In this document: piece by piece, positions 11,101-26,100 of the stretch | Layout: each line of letters starts with the position of its first letter | Numbering within the stretch: the first letter of the stretch is position 1 | Assembly: GCA_025331565.1 (NCBI GenBank) | Contig: JAFREQ010000021.1 | Location: 248,001-312,000 of the forward strand | Length of the DNA: 64,000 bases | Source of the DNA: Holacanthus passer | Lineage: Eukaryota > Chordata > Actinopteri > Pomacanthidae | Direction: 5' to 3' | Program-made: the position numbers and the translations under genes | Notes under the pieces: model-generated | The model's input: the letters and a program-made list of their open reading frames with translations, nothing else | Told to the model about the DNA's origin: nothing | Databases searched by the model: none

Positions 11101-14100
11101 CAGGTAAGTCACATATCTTTCCTTTTAGTTCAACCTCTTGTATCCCCAGAGAAAATATCATGCAAGAAAATCAGTTCAGTTCAACGCATCAGTTATCTAC
11201 CTGTCTACAATGTCACTGAGCAGCTCCAGCCTGTCCTCGATGCTGTGGATCGCCTCTCTCACAGCGTGACTCTGAAACCAGTAGTCATATTTGTTTTGCC
11301 ACTGTGCGAACAGACAGCTGCTTTGGCCCGAGCGGCCCCACTCCCCCTTCGAGCTCAGGGCGGCTGGAGAGGGACGGGGACCTGGGAGAAAAGTCAGAAA
11401 GTCCAAAACCTCCTGGCCATACGTGGGCTTTGCCCCACAGTGGAGCTCGTTGACTCGAATGATGAAGTCCAGTCGGCTGTCGCGCTGCTGCTTGTAGCTA
11501 TCTGCCAGCCATGACTGTTGAGTAACAGGGTAAACATCAGCAACGTAAAGAGCTGCGACAGCAGATGCTAAAACTGAGCTGAAACAGCATTAATCTTGTT
11601 TCCAATCGTTGTATAAGAAAAAAAACTTGCTTTATGTATCTTGCAACACATTCCATAGCTGTTTGAATGTATGATGAGTTAAATCAACTTAAAAATGCAA
11701 GAATTGAGCAACTCAAGTACATTTTGGTCTGTTGAAGATGACACAAGTATCGTGAGTTACAACTTGCTTACCATGTAGAAAGGAGAGCGAGGAGGTGGAC
11801 GAGGCACTTTCCTGGGTGGAGGGTAGGTTTTTCCTCCTGTACTGGGTCTAGACTTCGTGGTAACTGGTGTTTGACTGCTGCTGCTGTTGTTGTCATGTGG
11901 TGCTGCTGAAGACTTGGATGCAGATGATGAGGCCACCTGAACTGGAGCTGAAGGGAGGACAGAGGAAAAAGAAGAGCAAGGCAAACGTGCCCGTTGTAAA
12001 CAACTAAATTCTGCGGTACAAATGGCCAAAGGTTTTACTGGAGCTGATTTCAAAGTGTTTAAGCTGCCCTCCAGTCAAAATTATGTTTTGCTTATTGTTG
12101 CTCAGTAAAGATGTTTGACATTCACTGTGCAGAATGATGTATAAGCAGAGTTTGACACCAAAAAGCTGTTTTAAGAGCATAATTTTGACAACAAAACGAG
12201 TTTGGAAGCTCGTTTACACAGGCGTGATGTGGAAATATGAAGCCTCCAGTGCACAGAAAATGGGCTTTAAAGTAGAAGACATCTTTTATCTAGCAGCTAA
12301 ACTGTTGAAATGAACATTATTTACATATTCATATAATGTGTGTTTACATGCACTTTGCGAGATCATTCAAAGAAACATGGTTGTGTGGGCATTCAGAAAA
12401 CACGTTTACATTCACTGGAGCAACCGGTTACTGTAAATCCACGTACACATGCAGCAGGTCAGTAATCAGATTTGTCCCATACCCCCTTATTTTGGTACTA
12501 TGGCTTCATTATGCGCTGTATTAGTAATAGATAATTAATAAGATATTGTATTGAGTGAGAACAGGAAGAAGTGCAAATAAGCACACTGACAGATTTTGGA
12601 TTTTTCAATGAGGGAGAAGGAGTAGATGTAATTTAAAGATTTTTTTAAAAAACTTTTTTGAAGGAAAAACCATATCAGACACAAATTATTATTTAAAGCA
12701 GAGCATTTTTATATATTTAAAGCATGTCTGAGGAGATTTGTTAAATATACTAAACTGGATTCCACATACTTTCCTGTGACTGTCAAAACTTCCCTGCATG
12801 TTTCGTCCCTAACCCACACCGCACACATCTGGTACTCTAAGCAGATTAAAAAAATTGGAGTGGGATGGTAGGGAAGGAAAAAAAAAAATACTAAAGCAGA
12901 ACTGGGTCAGATCATTATTGCAACTAATCTTATCATGCATGCATACAGCATTATGAATTATAGCTCAGAGAGAAGAATGACTCGAGCTTGTTCTCTCACC
13001 TGGCTGCTCTGTGCTTGATGGAGGAGGCTGCACTACTTTGAGGACAGGGCAAGGGGGGTGAGGCTGGTTCGGGGCTGAGCTGTGGTTGCCTGGAGGAGCT
13101 ATGGTGTAGTGGGCAGTAGCAGGACCAGGGGTGCGCTGGGCAATTTGCAGTGGAGCAGTGTTTCTGACAGGGGTTGTGTTGGCGTGAGGGTGCGGGGAAG
13201 GGGATGCCTGAGGAGCAACACGAGGGGAAGGGGCCACTGCCAGTGTGGGCACAGGCCCGCCCTCCTTGCCTGCTGTCTGACGCACAACGATCTTCACGAC
13301 GCCAGGGCTGCTCACCATGGAGGGGGTCACTGAGGAACACAAAACATATCTGCTGTGAGAAACAACAATTCTAAAGGTTATTGAACAGATACAGTTCAAT
13401 ATTATTTGGCTAATTCAATACAGAACATATTGGGTAATATCGGCTTGTTCTGAATTTGATGGCAGCAACACGTTTCAAACGAGTTGAGAAAAAAAGACCT
13501 TGTGAGGAGGCATTATGAGGCAGCCGATTGGCAGGGAGGGCAGTTGACGTACTTGCAGGATTTGTGTTGGCTGTGCTCTGGACAGCCACCTGGGCAGGCT
13601 GGCTGATGAGGTGGTGCTGCACCCCGCTGGACACCAGGTGCATCACATTACCTGCAGCATGAGAGCGAGTCAGAAAGGTAATCAGCGACATCATTACACA
13701 TCACACCCAATCATTTGAAATCACTTCAGATCAAATTTAAATAAATATAGTGCATAAAATGCAAAGGTGCACAATTATGGCAAAAAGAATCATCCCAATT
13801 AGTTTAATATTATGACCAACAGTTTTAGATTTTAGGTTTTCATTGCACTGTGTCTTGAAGAAGGAGCAGCTACGGTGTCTGTTTTCACTTTAAATGTAAT
13901 CAATTACACTTCCAGCTTTAACAATGTATAAAAATAATGACTAGCTTAGTGTTCTGTGGCTCTGCCAAAACCTGAAGGCAAACCTTTCTATAATCTGCAC
14001 TGAGGCATTCGGTGTGAAGCCAAAGAGTATCCAAATGACATATTGTGATCCACTTTAAAACCATCTTAACAACATAAATACATAATACAATAATACATAT

Positions 14101-17100
14101 TTTTTATCTAGTGATGGTCTGCACAGGGTCACTAGAAAAACTGCATACTTCTTCATTATAACTTTCATTATAACTTTGATCAAAGATATTCACGTGTGGG
14201 TCATCATGCATAAAGGATGCACCTGACAGATGAGTCCTTATTGAAAGTAAAGCTATTTAAAAAACGCCTCAATATATTTACAGAATTATCGATTAAAAAA
14301 ATCATAATGGTGAAAAAAAACTGTCCTTTTGGTTTATTCATTCATCCACTGAAGTACAAGGCAGTCCAACACTAACCTTGAACCGGTCGTGCAGGAGCTG
14401 CTGGGACTTGGTGGATCTGGGCTCCAGACAGAGTCAGCTTGTTGCCCTGAAGCTGGAAGGTGACAGGTTTACTGCCCTGACATGAGGACACAGGTCGCCC
14501 TGCCAAGGAGGCAAGCTGGGCTATGCTCACTACCTCACCAGCTTAGGAAGGAAACCAGAAACACAAAACGAGAATTAGAAACAATATTATTCAGTTTACT
14601 ACAAAGCCAGTTATTTGTTTATGAGTTAATGACAATATAGTCTTTACAACACTGTAGCACAAGGACTTATGTGTGTGATTTTTCCACTCCAAAAACACTT
14701 AAAATCACATCTGTGTACACTCACAGGGCAACCGAGCCTGCATATCTGGACTGAGCAGAACCCTCTGGGGCATGATGTTGCCAGCGTTTGGACTTGGATG
14801 AGCAGGGATGCTGGCTGTGCAGGCGGCAGCGGGAGGCCGTACAGTCAGCACTGGCTTTGGAGCACTGGATCTCACTGCAGTCTGAGCAGGAAGCTGCATG
14901 GACGGGCGAGGGGAGGGCGTGGTGGCCACTGAACACACCACTACAGGAAGAAGAGAAAACACAAGGAGAAATAAGCATAAAGAGTAAAGAAAATAGAAAA
15001 GTACTTCTCCAGGATGAATTCTTGAGTATTGCTACTTTCTGAAATCATGTTCAAGCTTTTTGTTCTTCACTTACCTTGTTGAACTACAGGAGCAGGTGCA
15101 AGAGTTGAGGTGACTTCAGTGACTGCAGGAGGTTTGGGGGTCTGTGCTGCAGGGGGCATGGGGCAGGTCGGTTTGTTCATCAGTAGGACCGGTCGATTAT
15201 CACCTTTAGGAGGCGGCTGGAACATCCTAAAACAAAGACAGACCAACATACAAAATAAGAAACATTGCACTAATATATCTATTTCTTAATATAAATTTTG
15301 CACTTATCAAGCATCTGGTTTCATGACCCACAGACTATGCTCTGATGTCCAGTTCTGCCTCCTACTTCATCTTTTCCAAAGAGCTCTTTTTCCAGCTCTT
15401 TGTTTTAAATTAAAAAAAAAAAAATCAGAACCATCCCAGTGAAGAACAGGGCTGGAAGTCCTTCAATGTGTTTGTATATTGTTGCCAATACAGCGATGCT
15501 TTATTTTGCTGAGAAGAGGCATGTTTTTACACAAAATTCTTACTTTTTTCTCACCTTTCATTGTCCATTTCTTAGGAACTGAAATCAATTCATTAGGGGA
15601 AAAAACATAAATGTGAAATAATTGTGAATTTCCCCACTGTGGGACGAATAAAGGTTTATCTTATCTTAAACAATCCTAATAGACTACTGTTGGCTGTGAA
15701 ATGTTGGTCAGCTTTTCTGGACTGACATACTGAACTTTTAATTAAGCTGGCAGTCTGGACACACTGAGAAGTGACCTTTAGCAAAGCCCTTAACCCAAGT
15801 TGCTCCCACAGCGCAGAACACAGCAGTTACAGATGTGAGTATGAGAGTATGTGTAACTGTTCAAACCAGAGGCAAACTGATGCAGGCTCAGTTGGACTGT
15901 TCTGTGGCTTGTTTTTATAAAAGTCTGAAGTAGCAGTAGCTGTATTCTGTACCTGTTGACCTTCATGCGGACTGGTTTGGGTCTCGGAGGGGGTTCAGGG
16001 GACTCCATGATCTCCTGGATTAGTTGGCGGCTGACCTTGTGGCGCGGCAGGAAGACATCTGCCTGGTACCGAGACACACGGCTCTCCAGACCAACAAGGT
16101 CAAACATAGAAAGGTCGCAGCGCTGAGGACGCAAAAGCATTCAGTTTTTACTTTTCGTCGGAGTACAATTCTCAATCAGAATTTAGTCCTCCATATTGCT
16201 CAATATACAAAAAGTATATTCACTCTTTCAAGCTTGATTTTCTGACCAAATTCAAGCTTTTCAGTGTGAATGCTAACCTTCAAAGGAGAGACCTCGAGGG
16301 CGTCCTGCACCAGGGAGGCTGTATGGAAAACAATGGGCTGCGTGATGAAGGGAGATTGGATGGGTCGAGGGTCAAACAGGTTGGGGTGGTTGCACACTTT
16401 GCGGAGCTGCATTAGGATGTTTATCACAGACATGAAGTGACCGCTGGCCAACGTTTCCCGGGTCCTGTGTACCAGAAACAAACATGGGATGAATGAAGAA
16501 GCTCGTAATACGAACAATATTATAATACAAGCAAATACATTAAATATCTCTATAATGCTGTACTGTACACAACTGTGTAGTAACTTACGAGGCCTGTGCC
16601 ATGAAGTCATCGTAGAGAAATCGTTGTCTCTTGGAGAGGCGACAGCGCACCACATGCTCGTATTTCTTCGGCATCTGCTTCTCCACGTCAACCTTGATCC
16701 TCCTGAGCAGGAATGGCCTCAGCACCTTGTGGAGCCTCTTGACGAGGCCTTCGTTGTACTCCTGACTCCCCTCGATCATTCCAGTCAGCGGGTTGGAGAA
16801 CCATTCTTTGAACTCACGGTGGGACTGGAAAACGTGGGGCATGAGGAAGTGCATCAGAGACCACAGCTCCATCAGACTGTTCTGGAGAGGGGTTCCTGTC
16901 AGCAGCAGGCGCCGGTGGCTGTAATTGGGAGAGGTCAGCGTAGAAGTTTATGTACATGTGCCAAGATTTATATAATCACGATTATAGATGACATGGGAGA
17001 AGACATGGAGTTCACATAAAGAGGCAGTCAAATGGATTTCAGAGCTGCTGCTTAAGACTCATTAAACCTGCACTGATTGATTTTTCTGGCTACTTGAGCA

Positions 17101-20100
17101 CAACAAGCTGCAAACACAGCGTCGACATATTATCACCTTATGAAGCTTATATGGAAAACAGCTGCCTCTTCACACATCCAGCAGAACCATAAACATTCAT
17201 TTGGAGTCGTGTTTGTGACCATGTGAAGTTCAATATTCACTCTCCTTCTAGTTTTGGTCTCCACCAAATCCTGAGGGAAATATCTGGCCCCTTAACTGTG
17301 AAACGCTCCACTGTGTTCAGCAGCTAGTTGCTAACTGTGTGCGCCTGCTGTTTGGTGCTGAGCAGGTAGCGTACAGTGTAAGTGTCTGAAAACAGTTCTG
17401 CCCGCTGCTGCTGAAAGCTGTGGGACCGCATCAAATCAGCAAAGTTACAGGCCAGAAAACCAAAACAATGAGCTGAAAAAAATAGTATAAAGGAGAACTG
17501 AGGGGACCTGCAGAGTGTGGTGAGAACTGCCTCTGGGTTCATCACTACAATCAACCAAAATATTAATTATAGCAGCTTACATGTGAAAACAAATCTCTGC
17601 AAACAAATCTAACATTATGTACATCCACAAAAACACAAAATAATTGATAGCTGAATTTACAAATGGGTCTGGTTCTCATCCCATAGCCTCCATGCTTGTA
17701 ATCCATACATCTCATAGACTACAATATCCTTGAGTGCAGGGTTTTACATTTGAGATACAGATATTTTTCATTGGGCCTCATCACAAAGTGCCCATTTATA
17801 TACAGTGTACACTTTAAGTGCGCTCTCATTCTCCATCCACCCAGTATGCCTGAAGAAGATATGTGACTAAAAGCTATAAAACAGTGTGAGCTTCTCCTCA
17901 CGCGCTGAAGCTATTCTTCGAAGCGCTGTGTAACAGTGAGAAAATACCACCAGCTGGAACAGGCCACCAGCCAAATGATGGCAAGTTAGTCTAATTACAG
18001 CCACTTTGATAAGAAAAAAAATTCAAATCTGAAGATTAGCTGGTTAAACCTTCACATCCACACACCACTGTGGCCTGTGGTATTTTGGGGATGCATTCTA
18101 AGTCAAACATGGCTAATACTCAATGACGGCTTGTCTTCTACAGCTGAATGCACACTGACTTTTTGTGACAAGCAACCGCTTACAGAGGAGACAGAGAGGC
18201 ATCCTTGAATGTGCTTGGAAGCACTACAGAGACAGAAGAGATATTTTCATGAGCCTTGCTAGTTTGTACAAAACTACTTGGTACATAATGCTCGCTTATG
18301 ACACCTATTCACATTTTCCGCCTACAAGACTGATTTCCTAAAAGAATGCTGGAGGCATGATCATCTCATCTACAGGGTTATTATGTCACAGTGAGCAATA
18401 TATATAATATCAGCCAGTGCTGTGGGGAAAAATGGAATAAACAAGGCAAAAGAAGAAAGAAGCTGATCTGGAAATTGCATGAATATTTGTGTCAAAGCAG
18501 TTGCTTCATCCATCTTCTTGCTTCAATCACAGCAACCATTTTGCATGATTCTAACCAGCCTGTTGAAAACAAAAACTTGTCCTGCTTCTAATACTGCATG
18601 CATCACTGACGTCTGCACGAGATCTCTGTGTGTCTGATGTGCAATGCCATCTCCTAAAATGTTTTTAAATTTATGGAACTGACCTTTGGACTTTTAAAAT
18701 TAATCTGGCACGTGATTTAGAAAAAGCAATTTACAATTTTTCCCAACACATCTCAAGAGCAATGTGAAGTTGAGGCGTTGAGTGTGTGTGCATAATGTTC
18801 AGAGAGCAGATGAAACTATTTTACATCACTGATGATGTACAAGTTTGTAGATCCACAGACATTCCTGTTAACAACTGCTGTGTTAATGTTACCTTGTGGT
18901 TCTCCTTTATTTTTGACGTTGGAAGAATCAGCGAAAGCACATTTAGAGCTCAACAATATGTACATGTCTACAAAACCAGCTCTACTGACCTGTTGAAGTT
19001 AAGCAGGCTCTGCCAGCGCTGGGACTTGAAGTTCTTGATGTTTTGTGCCTCATCTAGGATCAGGTACCGCCAAGACTTGCGTCGGAAGGCCTGATGATCC
19101 TGAAGCACCAACTTGTATGAAGTGATGCACACGTGGAAAGCGTTAGGCTTAGTCCAGCCCTATGAAAACAAAAAAGAATAGACAATCAATATGGTTTAAA
19201 TTTGTGGTTTTCAGAAAACCAACTGTTACCACATCCGACTACAGTCACTCACTAAAAATGCTGCTAATTGTATTAAACACTACAAAAGCAGGGAACATAC
19301 AAATAAATGAAAACATACCTGTGCTAAATATAATAAGGCTTTCCATTCCAAACCAAATCATTACCTGTCTCTTTAGCTTTCTCTCCTTTTGGCTGCCGAA
19401 GTAGGTGAGGATTTTAAACCCAGGACACCAGCGTTTTAACTCCATCTCCCAGTTCAACATCACACTGGTGGGGACGATGATAAGGTGAGGGCCCCAGTTA
19501 CCTGAACACAACACGTCAAATTCAATACGAAGAGAAGGAACATCGGAGTTTGATTATTGTAGTAGTAGCACTCTAACTAGAAGTAAAATGAAAAACTACT
19601 ATTTAACTGCTGTATGTTGAAACAGTAGTAAAAGCATCACGACCAGGTTTGTTACCTTTTTCACAGGCAAGGTGAGCAAGGAGAGCGATGGTCTGGATGG
19701 TCTTGCCCAGACCCATCTCATCAGCCAGAATGCCATTGAGCTTTTTCTCATACATGGTGACCAGCCAGTCGAGTCCAATGTGCTGGTATTCTCGCAATGT
19801 GCCATGAAGCAGGAATGGGATGGGGGTCTTGACCTTTTATTAGAAAAATGAGAAATTATTATTCAGAAATGAAAAGGACTAGATTTTTGCACTTTAAAAA
19901 GTTTCCTTAGAACTACTTTTTAAACCATTTTGGAGCATCTCCTAATAAAATATGAGCCCTAAATGTAAATCAACTTCTCCTGGACTGAAGACATTTGAGG
20001 TTAGAACAAAATATTCTTCTAAATATTCAAGACTGACCTTTGTAGTAGCCAAAGTGTAGCCTTTAGGCTGCAGGCTCTCTGCAGTAGCAGCAATATGGCT

Positions 20101-23100
20101 GATCTCTTTCTTTGGCCGTGAACTAGAGGAAGGTGGGCTGTTGTCTCCCTCCTTTAGCAAGAGCTCCATCCCTTCATCTCCACAGTCATCATCGTCATCT
20201 TCTTCCTCGCTCTCCTCCTCATCCTTCTCACTGTCATCATCTTCTGCACTGTCTCCTGGTGAATCTGAGAAAAGCGCATTTGAAAGAAGAAATAATTTAA
20301 TAATAAATTCTAGCAGCATGTATTAAAGGAAGCAAACTGTGTTTAAAAAGCACGGAGAGGGAAATATTTCCCTTCTGAAAAGTTGATCCACCTTTGACTT
20401 GTCAGAGCAGCAGCAGATAAACAATTTACATGAGATTATTTTGATTCACTGTGAGCTGGTTAATACCTGAGGAGGAAGTGTTGCTTTCCGCATCACTCTC
20501 ATCTTCTTCAGTCTCCTCCTCCTCATCCCCAGACACCTCCGAATCAGAGCTCGCTTTAGAGCCAGATGCAGAAGGAGCCTCAAAGTCTGAGGCATATGCT
20601 CCTTTGTACTTCTCCAGCAGCTCCTCAACACTCATATCGCCTACAAGAAGAACAGAAATGTCAGGTTAGATGTTTACTGCTCCTGCTTTTAAACAGGGCG
20701 CTGCTTAAAATGAATAAATGAATGAAATGCTTACTGACATGCAGCTAAGTGGCGCATGCACAATACACAGCTACATTAAAACAGCACTCAAAAAGTACAA
20801 AAAGAGCAGCTACACTGGGAGAGCCCATGGATCCGTTATTAACAAATCTTAATTCATCTAGATATACTGTATGCCTCTGCCAACCAGGCAAGTTGTAGTT
20901 TACACCCATTGTTTGGCAAAATGAAAGTTATATATTAAGTTATATCCCTATATTGACAGTATATTCCAGTGAATAATTTCCAGAGAGAAACACGCTGTCT
21001 TCACTTAGGGACTATTTTACAGAGGAGTAAAGAGGACGGATGGAGAGCTTCATCACATGGTGCACAAATGCACATGCTTCAAACAGGGATGTTGCTGCAA
21101 AGAAGGTACAAACTCTAAAGCGTGGATGCTTCACACACATCCTCACCCCGGCAGCACAGAAGATCTATACAGTCACAGTTTCAAAGTGGGCGCCCAAGAT
21201 TAGTGCATGATAGCATGAGAGATTACACTTGAAATTTTGTGCAGAGATCTACCTTCTCTGGCTAAGTCATCCAGTTCCTCTGCGTGATCTATGTTTCCTT
21301 CAACCTTCTCCTGGGCAGCTATGGTGTCCTCCTCATCCTCAGCTGAAAATGGGAAGAGAAAAAAAGAAATTTTACATCCCTAATAGACGTTCATGGTTTC
21401 ATTACAACCAACAAATACAATATTAAATTTCAGGTCATTCAAAAAATATATCAGTTTTAGCCTTTTTACCAAGATATGTACAAGTTTTTACTGGAAGTAG
21501 GATTTTGTTGCACATCTTATATTGGGAGTGATCTTACCATCCTCTTCATTGGCAGTGAATTCACCATCTTCCTCTTCCTCCTCCACCGATGAAGAGGTTT
21601 CATCAGAGCATTCTTCATCTGAGCCTGACTCCTATGTAATCCAATGATTAAAAAATCAATTCAGTGATTAAAAAAATGTCAAGACAGTGGTGTATCAAAA
21701 GCACTCAGTACTTATTCATATTGGATGCGAGAAACCTAAAAAACCTGATCTGGCCATGTTCAATTCAGCTTATTGTATTTGTTAGTGTTTCAATGTGCTG
21801 CTCAGTTGGTAATGGACAGACGAAGGAACCCTGTAGTTATGTGTGTATGTAGAACTCTGAATAAGAGCTTGTGAAAACAGTACAATTTAAAACTGTGGTG
21901 GTCTTCTACTTTTAGACAACGATCTCAGTCCTGCTGGGTGTGTGGAGGTACCTGTGGAAGTTTGAGGGTGCTGAGTAATTGGTCCAGGGGCAACATGCCC
22001 TCCTCCTTCAGCAGTTCAATCTCCCTCCGATGACTCTCAGCATCATTGCCCTCCTGCTGCTCCTCCACCTCTATGGTCTCCTCATCATCCTCTTCCTCAC
22101 AGGGAGGCTCAAAGTCTCTGTCTGCAGAAAGAAAAGAGAGTAGTCTTGTACTGAAAAAGACTTGTTTCCTGACTACAAAGACTTTTTGAATCTCACACAG
22201 GCATGCAGTGTATCTACATCGATTGGGTTCATGAGGTAGCACAAAGGCTAAACTGCATTTTTCAAAGCCAAGAAATGCTTTAGTCCTTGTGGCCTCAGGA
22301 AATCATTTGGTTAAAACACATTTAAAACCCATTTCAGCCGAAGTCTAACTAAGCAGCCCGTCACTGTACGTTAACGCCACAAAACTTGGTCAGATGATAA
22401 AATTAAAGTGGCACTGGACTACGACCCACAGAAATGAACCACTGCGAAGTCTGTCTGACTGAGAAAACCCTGATCTCCATGCTTTAGGAATCAACTGCTA
22501 TTGATAACATGGGCACAAGACAAGTCTGACAGGTTTGACGGGTCTCAAGCCTGACGGATGCCAAGTCAGTGCACTGAAAAATATTAGACTTAACATCACC
22601 TTAGTCTAGACCAGATGCCTTTGAGCACAGGTAATCAGGTGGGATTTACACAGAAATGCAAGAACATGGTTGCAGTAACCTTGACCATGACAATGAAAAA
22701 CAGCTTTTTGTTTTCATGGAACATTTTACCTCTGTGGTAAACGCTTAAGAAGATTCAGACATTTGTGTGTAGCTATGACAACGTCCCTTTCTGAACCAAT
22801 GATTCATCTCTGAAAGCAGTTTCAGACTATCACATGGAGACAGTAAGCTCCATTTTCATTAGAAGGTGCAGGTTTTATTCAAAAAAAAGAAAAATTCTCA
22901 CCATCCTCATCAACAGGAGGTGGTGGAGGTTTTTGGGGAGTCACAGGGACAGTTTCAGCAGGCCTGGTGGTCGCAAGTGACTTGCTGAGGAGGTCCGAGT
23001 ATTTCTCTGTCTGGCCAACGATGAAGTCCAGCTGAAGGTCCAAAGCCTTCTTCCTCTTTTCCTCCAGTCTAGACTGCTGCTTGTACTGCACCACCTTTAT

Positions 23101-26100
23101 TGAGAAAAAAGAAAAGACCACTGGGTGAGTTTTACTTTACGTAATTTTAATAGAAGCTCTTCATGACAAATAATAGACAAAATCAGGGTCCTTTAAAATG
23201 GTGATAGTTTCTACATGTCATAACAGTTGATAATTTCACGTTTTCAGTTAGTATATACTGTATGTATGTATTTTATTGTCTAAAAAGTAAAGTGCATTTT
23301 ATTTCTATCACAAAAACAATCATGCACAGACCATGATCCCTTTAAATTCCACAGCTGAACACTGAAGCAGAATGCTTTGTTTGCCCGGTTTTGGTGAATC
23401 GTCTGTACCTTCTCAACACTGCTCCAGAAAGCCCGGACTTCCTTTGCGATAGAAGAGGCGACTCTTCTGATTTTCGCGTGCTCATCTCTCTTGGCTTTTT
23501 CTTCTTTTTGCCTCAGCTCCTCATGATGTCGCATCACCATTCGTACCACCTAATAAACACATGAACAGAACACATCTAGAACATATACGGTATACTTCAT
23601 GAGAAATATAGTATACTTAATCTTTAAAACAAGCTAGGAAAAATGTGAAGTTAAACCAATAACAATTACACATTTCTAGGTACAAAAACACTCTTTTGAT
23701 AATCAACTTAACCTACCTTTCTAGCCACCCCTCTCTTCCACCGCCTCTCTTGAGCAAAGTCAGCAGAGAGCCACTGCATCTCCTCACACAAGTAGTCCCA
23801 GTGAACTTTTGGTCGTGGTGGTTCTGTCAGGCGAGTAAGACGCTTCATTGACCAGAAGCCCTCTCGCTTCAGTGCCTGGGTTCGATGCTCAATGTCTGCT
23901 TCCTACAGGACGCAATGACCAAACCACTCAGTAAATCCTGCCGACACTTTAGTGTGCTACAACAATGTCTGTGAAATTCTTATCTTAAATGATCCAGATT
24001 TGTTTCACAACTGCCAAAAAAATGTTTTTTCTTTATTAGTTCATTAGTTCATGTCGACAGAACAAGGCGCAACTTAACTGAGGGCAAATTGCAGCATCCA
24101 TGTTTAAAAGGAAAGCATTTGGGCACCTTTTGGATAAAATAACTTAATAACCGACTTTGAAATGTGATAAATGCGAAGGAGAAGTATTTTGTGAATACTG
24201 TGTACTTTATCACCCAGAGAATAAGTTAGCAGAGTGGAGCACCAGACTCCAGCACTAAAAGGCCGGCTGACCTACTCACACTGCAACACTTTACAGAACT
24301 TGCTAAATCTGGTCAGTTGAAGAAAATAATTTCATTTCAAAATCCTGCACCGACAGTCGCAGCAGAGAGGCTGTTCTCTACTACTGGAGATACAACACAG
24401 CAGAGAGCCCCACTCCTCAAAACTAGCAGTTATGCTCCATATTACGTAGAAGATGAAGATGCAAACGGTTTGGCACACAGTGAACTGGAGTAAGAGCCTA
24501 AAAATAGTGTCCCCCTTTCTATTTATTTAAACAAGAATCAATTTTGAATAGAAAACAATTCTGAATCTAATCCTAAGATTCCCAAGGAGTCCCACTCCTT
24601 CTGTGACTCTGCTGGCCTGCAGCTCTACAGCTGGTATGTAGGTAAATAATGACAGTAGCAGTTTAGGTGGTCTTCAACACTTGAACATAACAATTTTGTT
24701 GATTAGTCACTGCAGAGTTCTACATAGCTCTCAGAATGCACCAAAAATAATCAGAGGCTTGTCCTGTAAAAGTGTCAAAGGTCCTATCACATCTAAGTGT
24801 CTCATCAGCATACTAAGGCCCTGCTGCAGGAGGTTTAAATTCTCTGTTGTAAACCAGGATTTTTTTTGCATATTCAAAGCAATTTGTTTGGGCGATTAAA
24901 ATTCTGGACTCCTAGAGTAGCCTATTCAAGGCATCAGGCACGAGGTAAATAGTCTCTGAACACACAATTATTCTCAGTAGTCTGAGGATGTAGTGAAAGG
25001 CTGAAAGGCACCGAGAGGGAGCTTGACATGCGTAATATCCAAATACACACACAGTTCAGCTTTCAACTGCCATTCACACACCGGCAGCCTTTTGTGACCC
25101 CTCAAACCACCTGTGGAACATTAAAAATGTCTGATTTTCGGATTCACTCAACATGATTAGTTCTTCTAAGCTTAAGCAGCTGAGTTGCTGTTGTTAATAA
25201 AATGTTTTATATACTGTATCCTAAGGCTCACTCACATGTTTAGCAAGCTCCGCCATGTCTGTGTGACGCTCTCCACGGGGGCGCTGAGGGTTGGCCTGAT
25301 CTGGTGGGAAGAGGAGGAACTGTAGCCACAGACAGAGGAAGGAGAAACGAACTTCCCATGAGGGCCCCGGAGAGGTGAGGACCTCTCTCGTCGTGGGGTG
25401 GACCAATCACTTGTGGGTGAGGGACCAGGGTAGGAAGAGGAAGTGGAGGGTGAGACAGGAGATGAATTTGCAGTGACCCTGTCTGCTATCCACTGGCGTA
25501 CCTAAAGGCCATGGGAGAAACATGAAGAGGAGATTACTTTCAAAAACTAACTTAAAAAGGTGAAAGCAGTAAGATTCACTAAGAAAAAGCCACATGCATG
25601 AATTAGAGCAAGCCTTTATAAGAAGCAAATCCAGATGTGATGTAGACTTATAAATTGGCCATCGATGCTTTTCTGTCAGCTTTCATCTCATGCAGAATTG
25701 CAAACATATAACAGCAGAAGTCAAAGGAATGCCTTCTTAAGTCAAAATGTTCCAACAGTGACAGCGCTTCACTAGTAAGTGCTCGTGAATATCCTGTTGA
25801 ATAGGAACCTATCTGGGTGTCTGACAAACACCACTTACCTTAAGGAACAGTGCCTTTCTGTCTGTCCTGCTCTGTCCATGCTGGAAAACACACATGGCTT
25901 AGCATGCGGCCAACTTAAAAGAAATAAATCACTAAATAATAATAATAACACTGTTCACATGGGTGACATTAATATGGACTACATGCAGAAGGATGGGTAA
26001 AATAGTGCCATATTTAGACAGTGAAAACATGCCAATATATCTGATCACAGAAGCATGATGACATGATGGTGTATATCATGTGATAAATATTGCTTTTGTT

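Noticed and set aside
25221..25406. Open frame of 61 codons starting at TTG, apparently continuous with the AELAKH exon
   Set aside because: A TGA lies immediately upstream and there is no ATG at the start. Only its last part (25236-25300) is coding; the rest is the short intron between exons 3 and 4.
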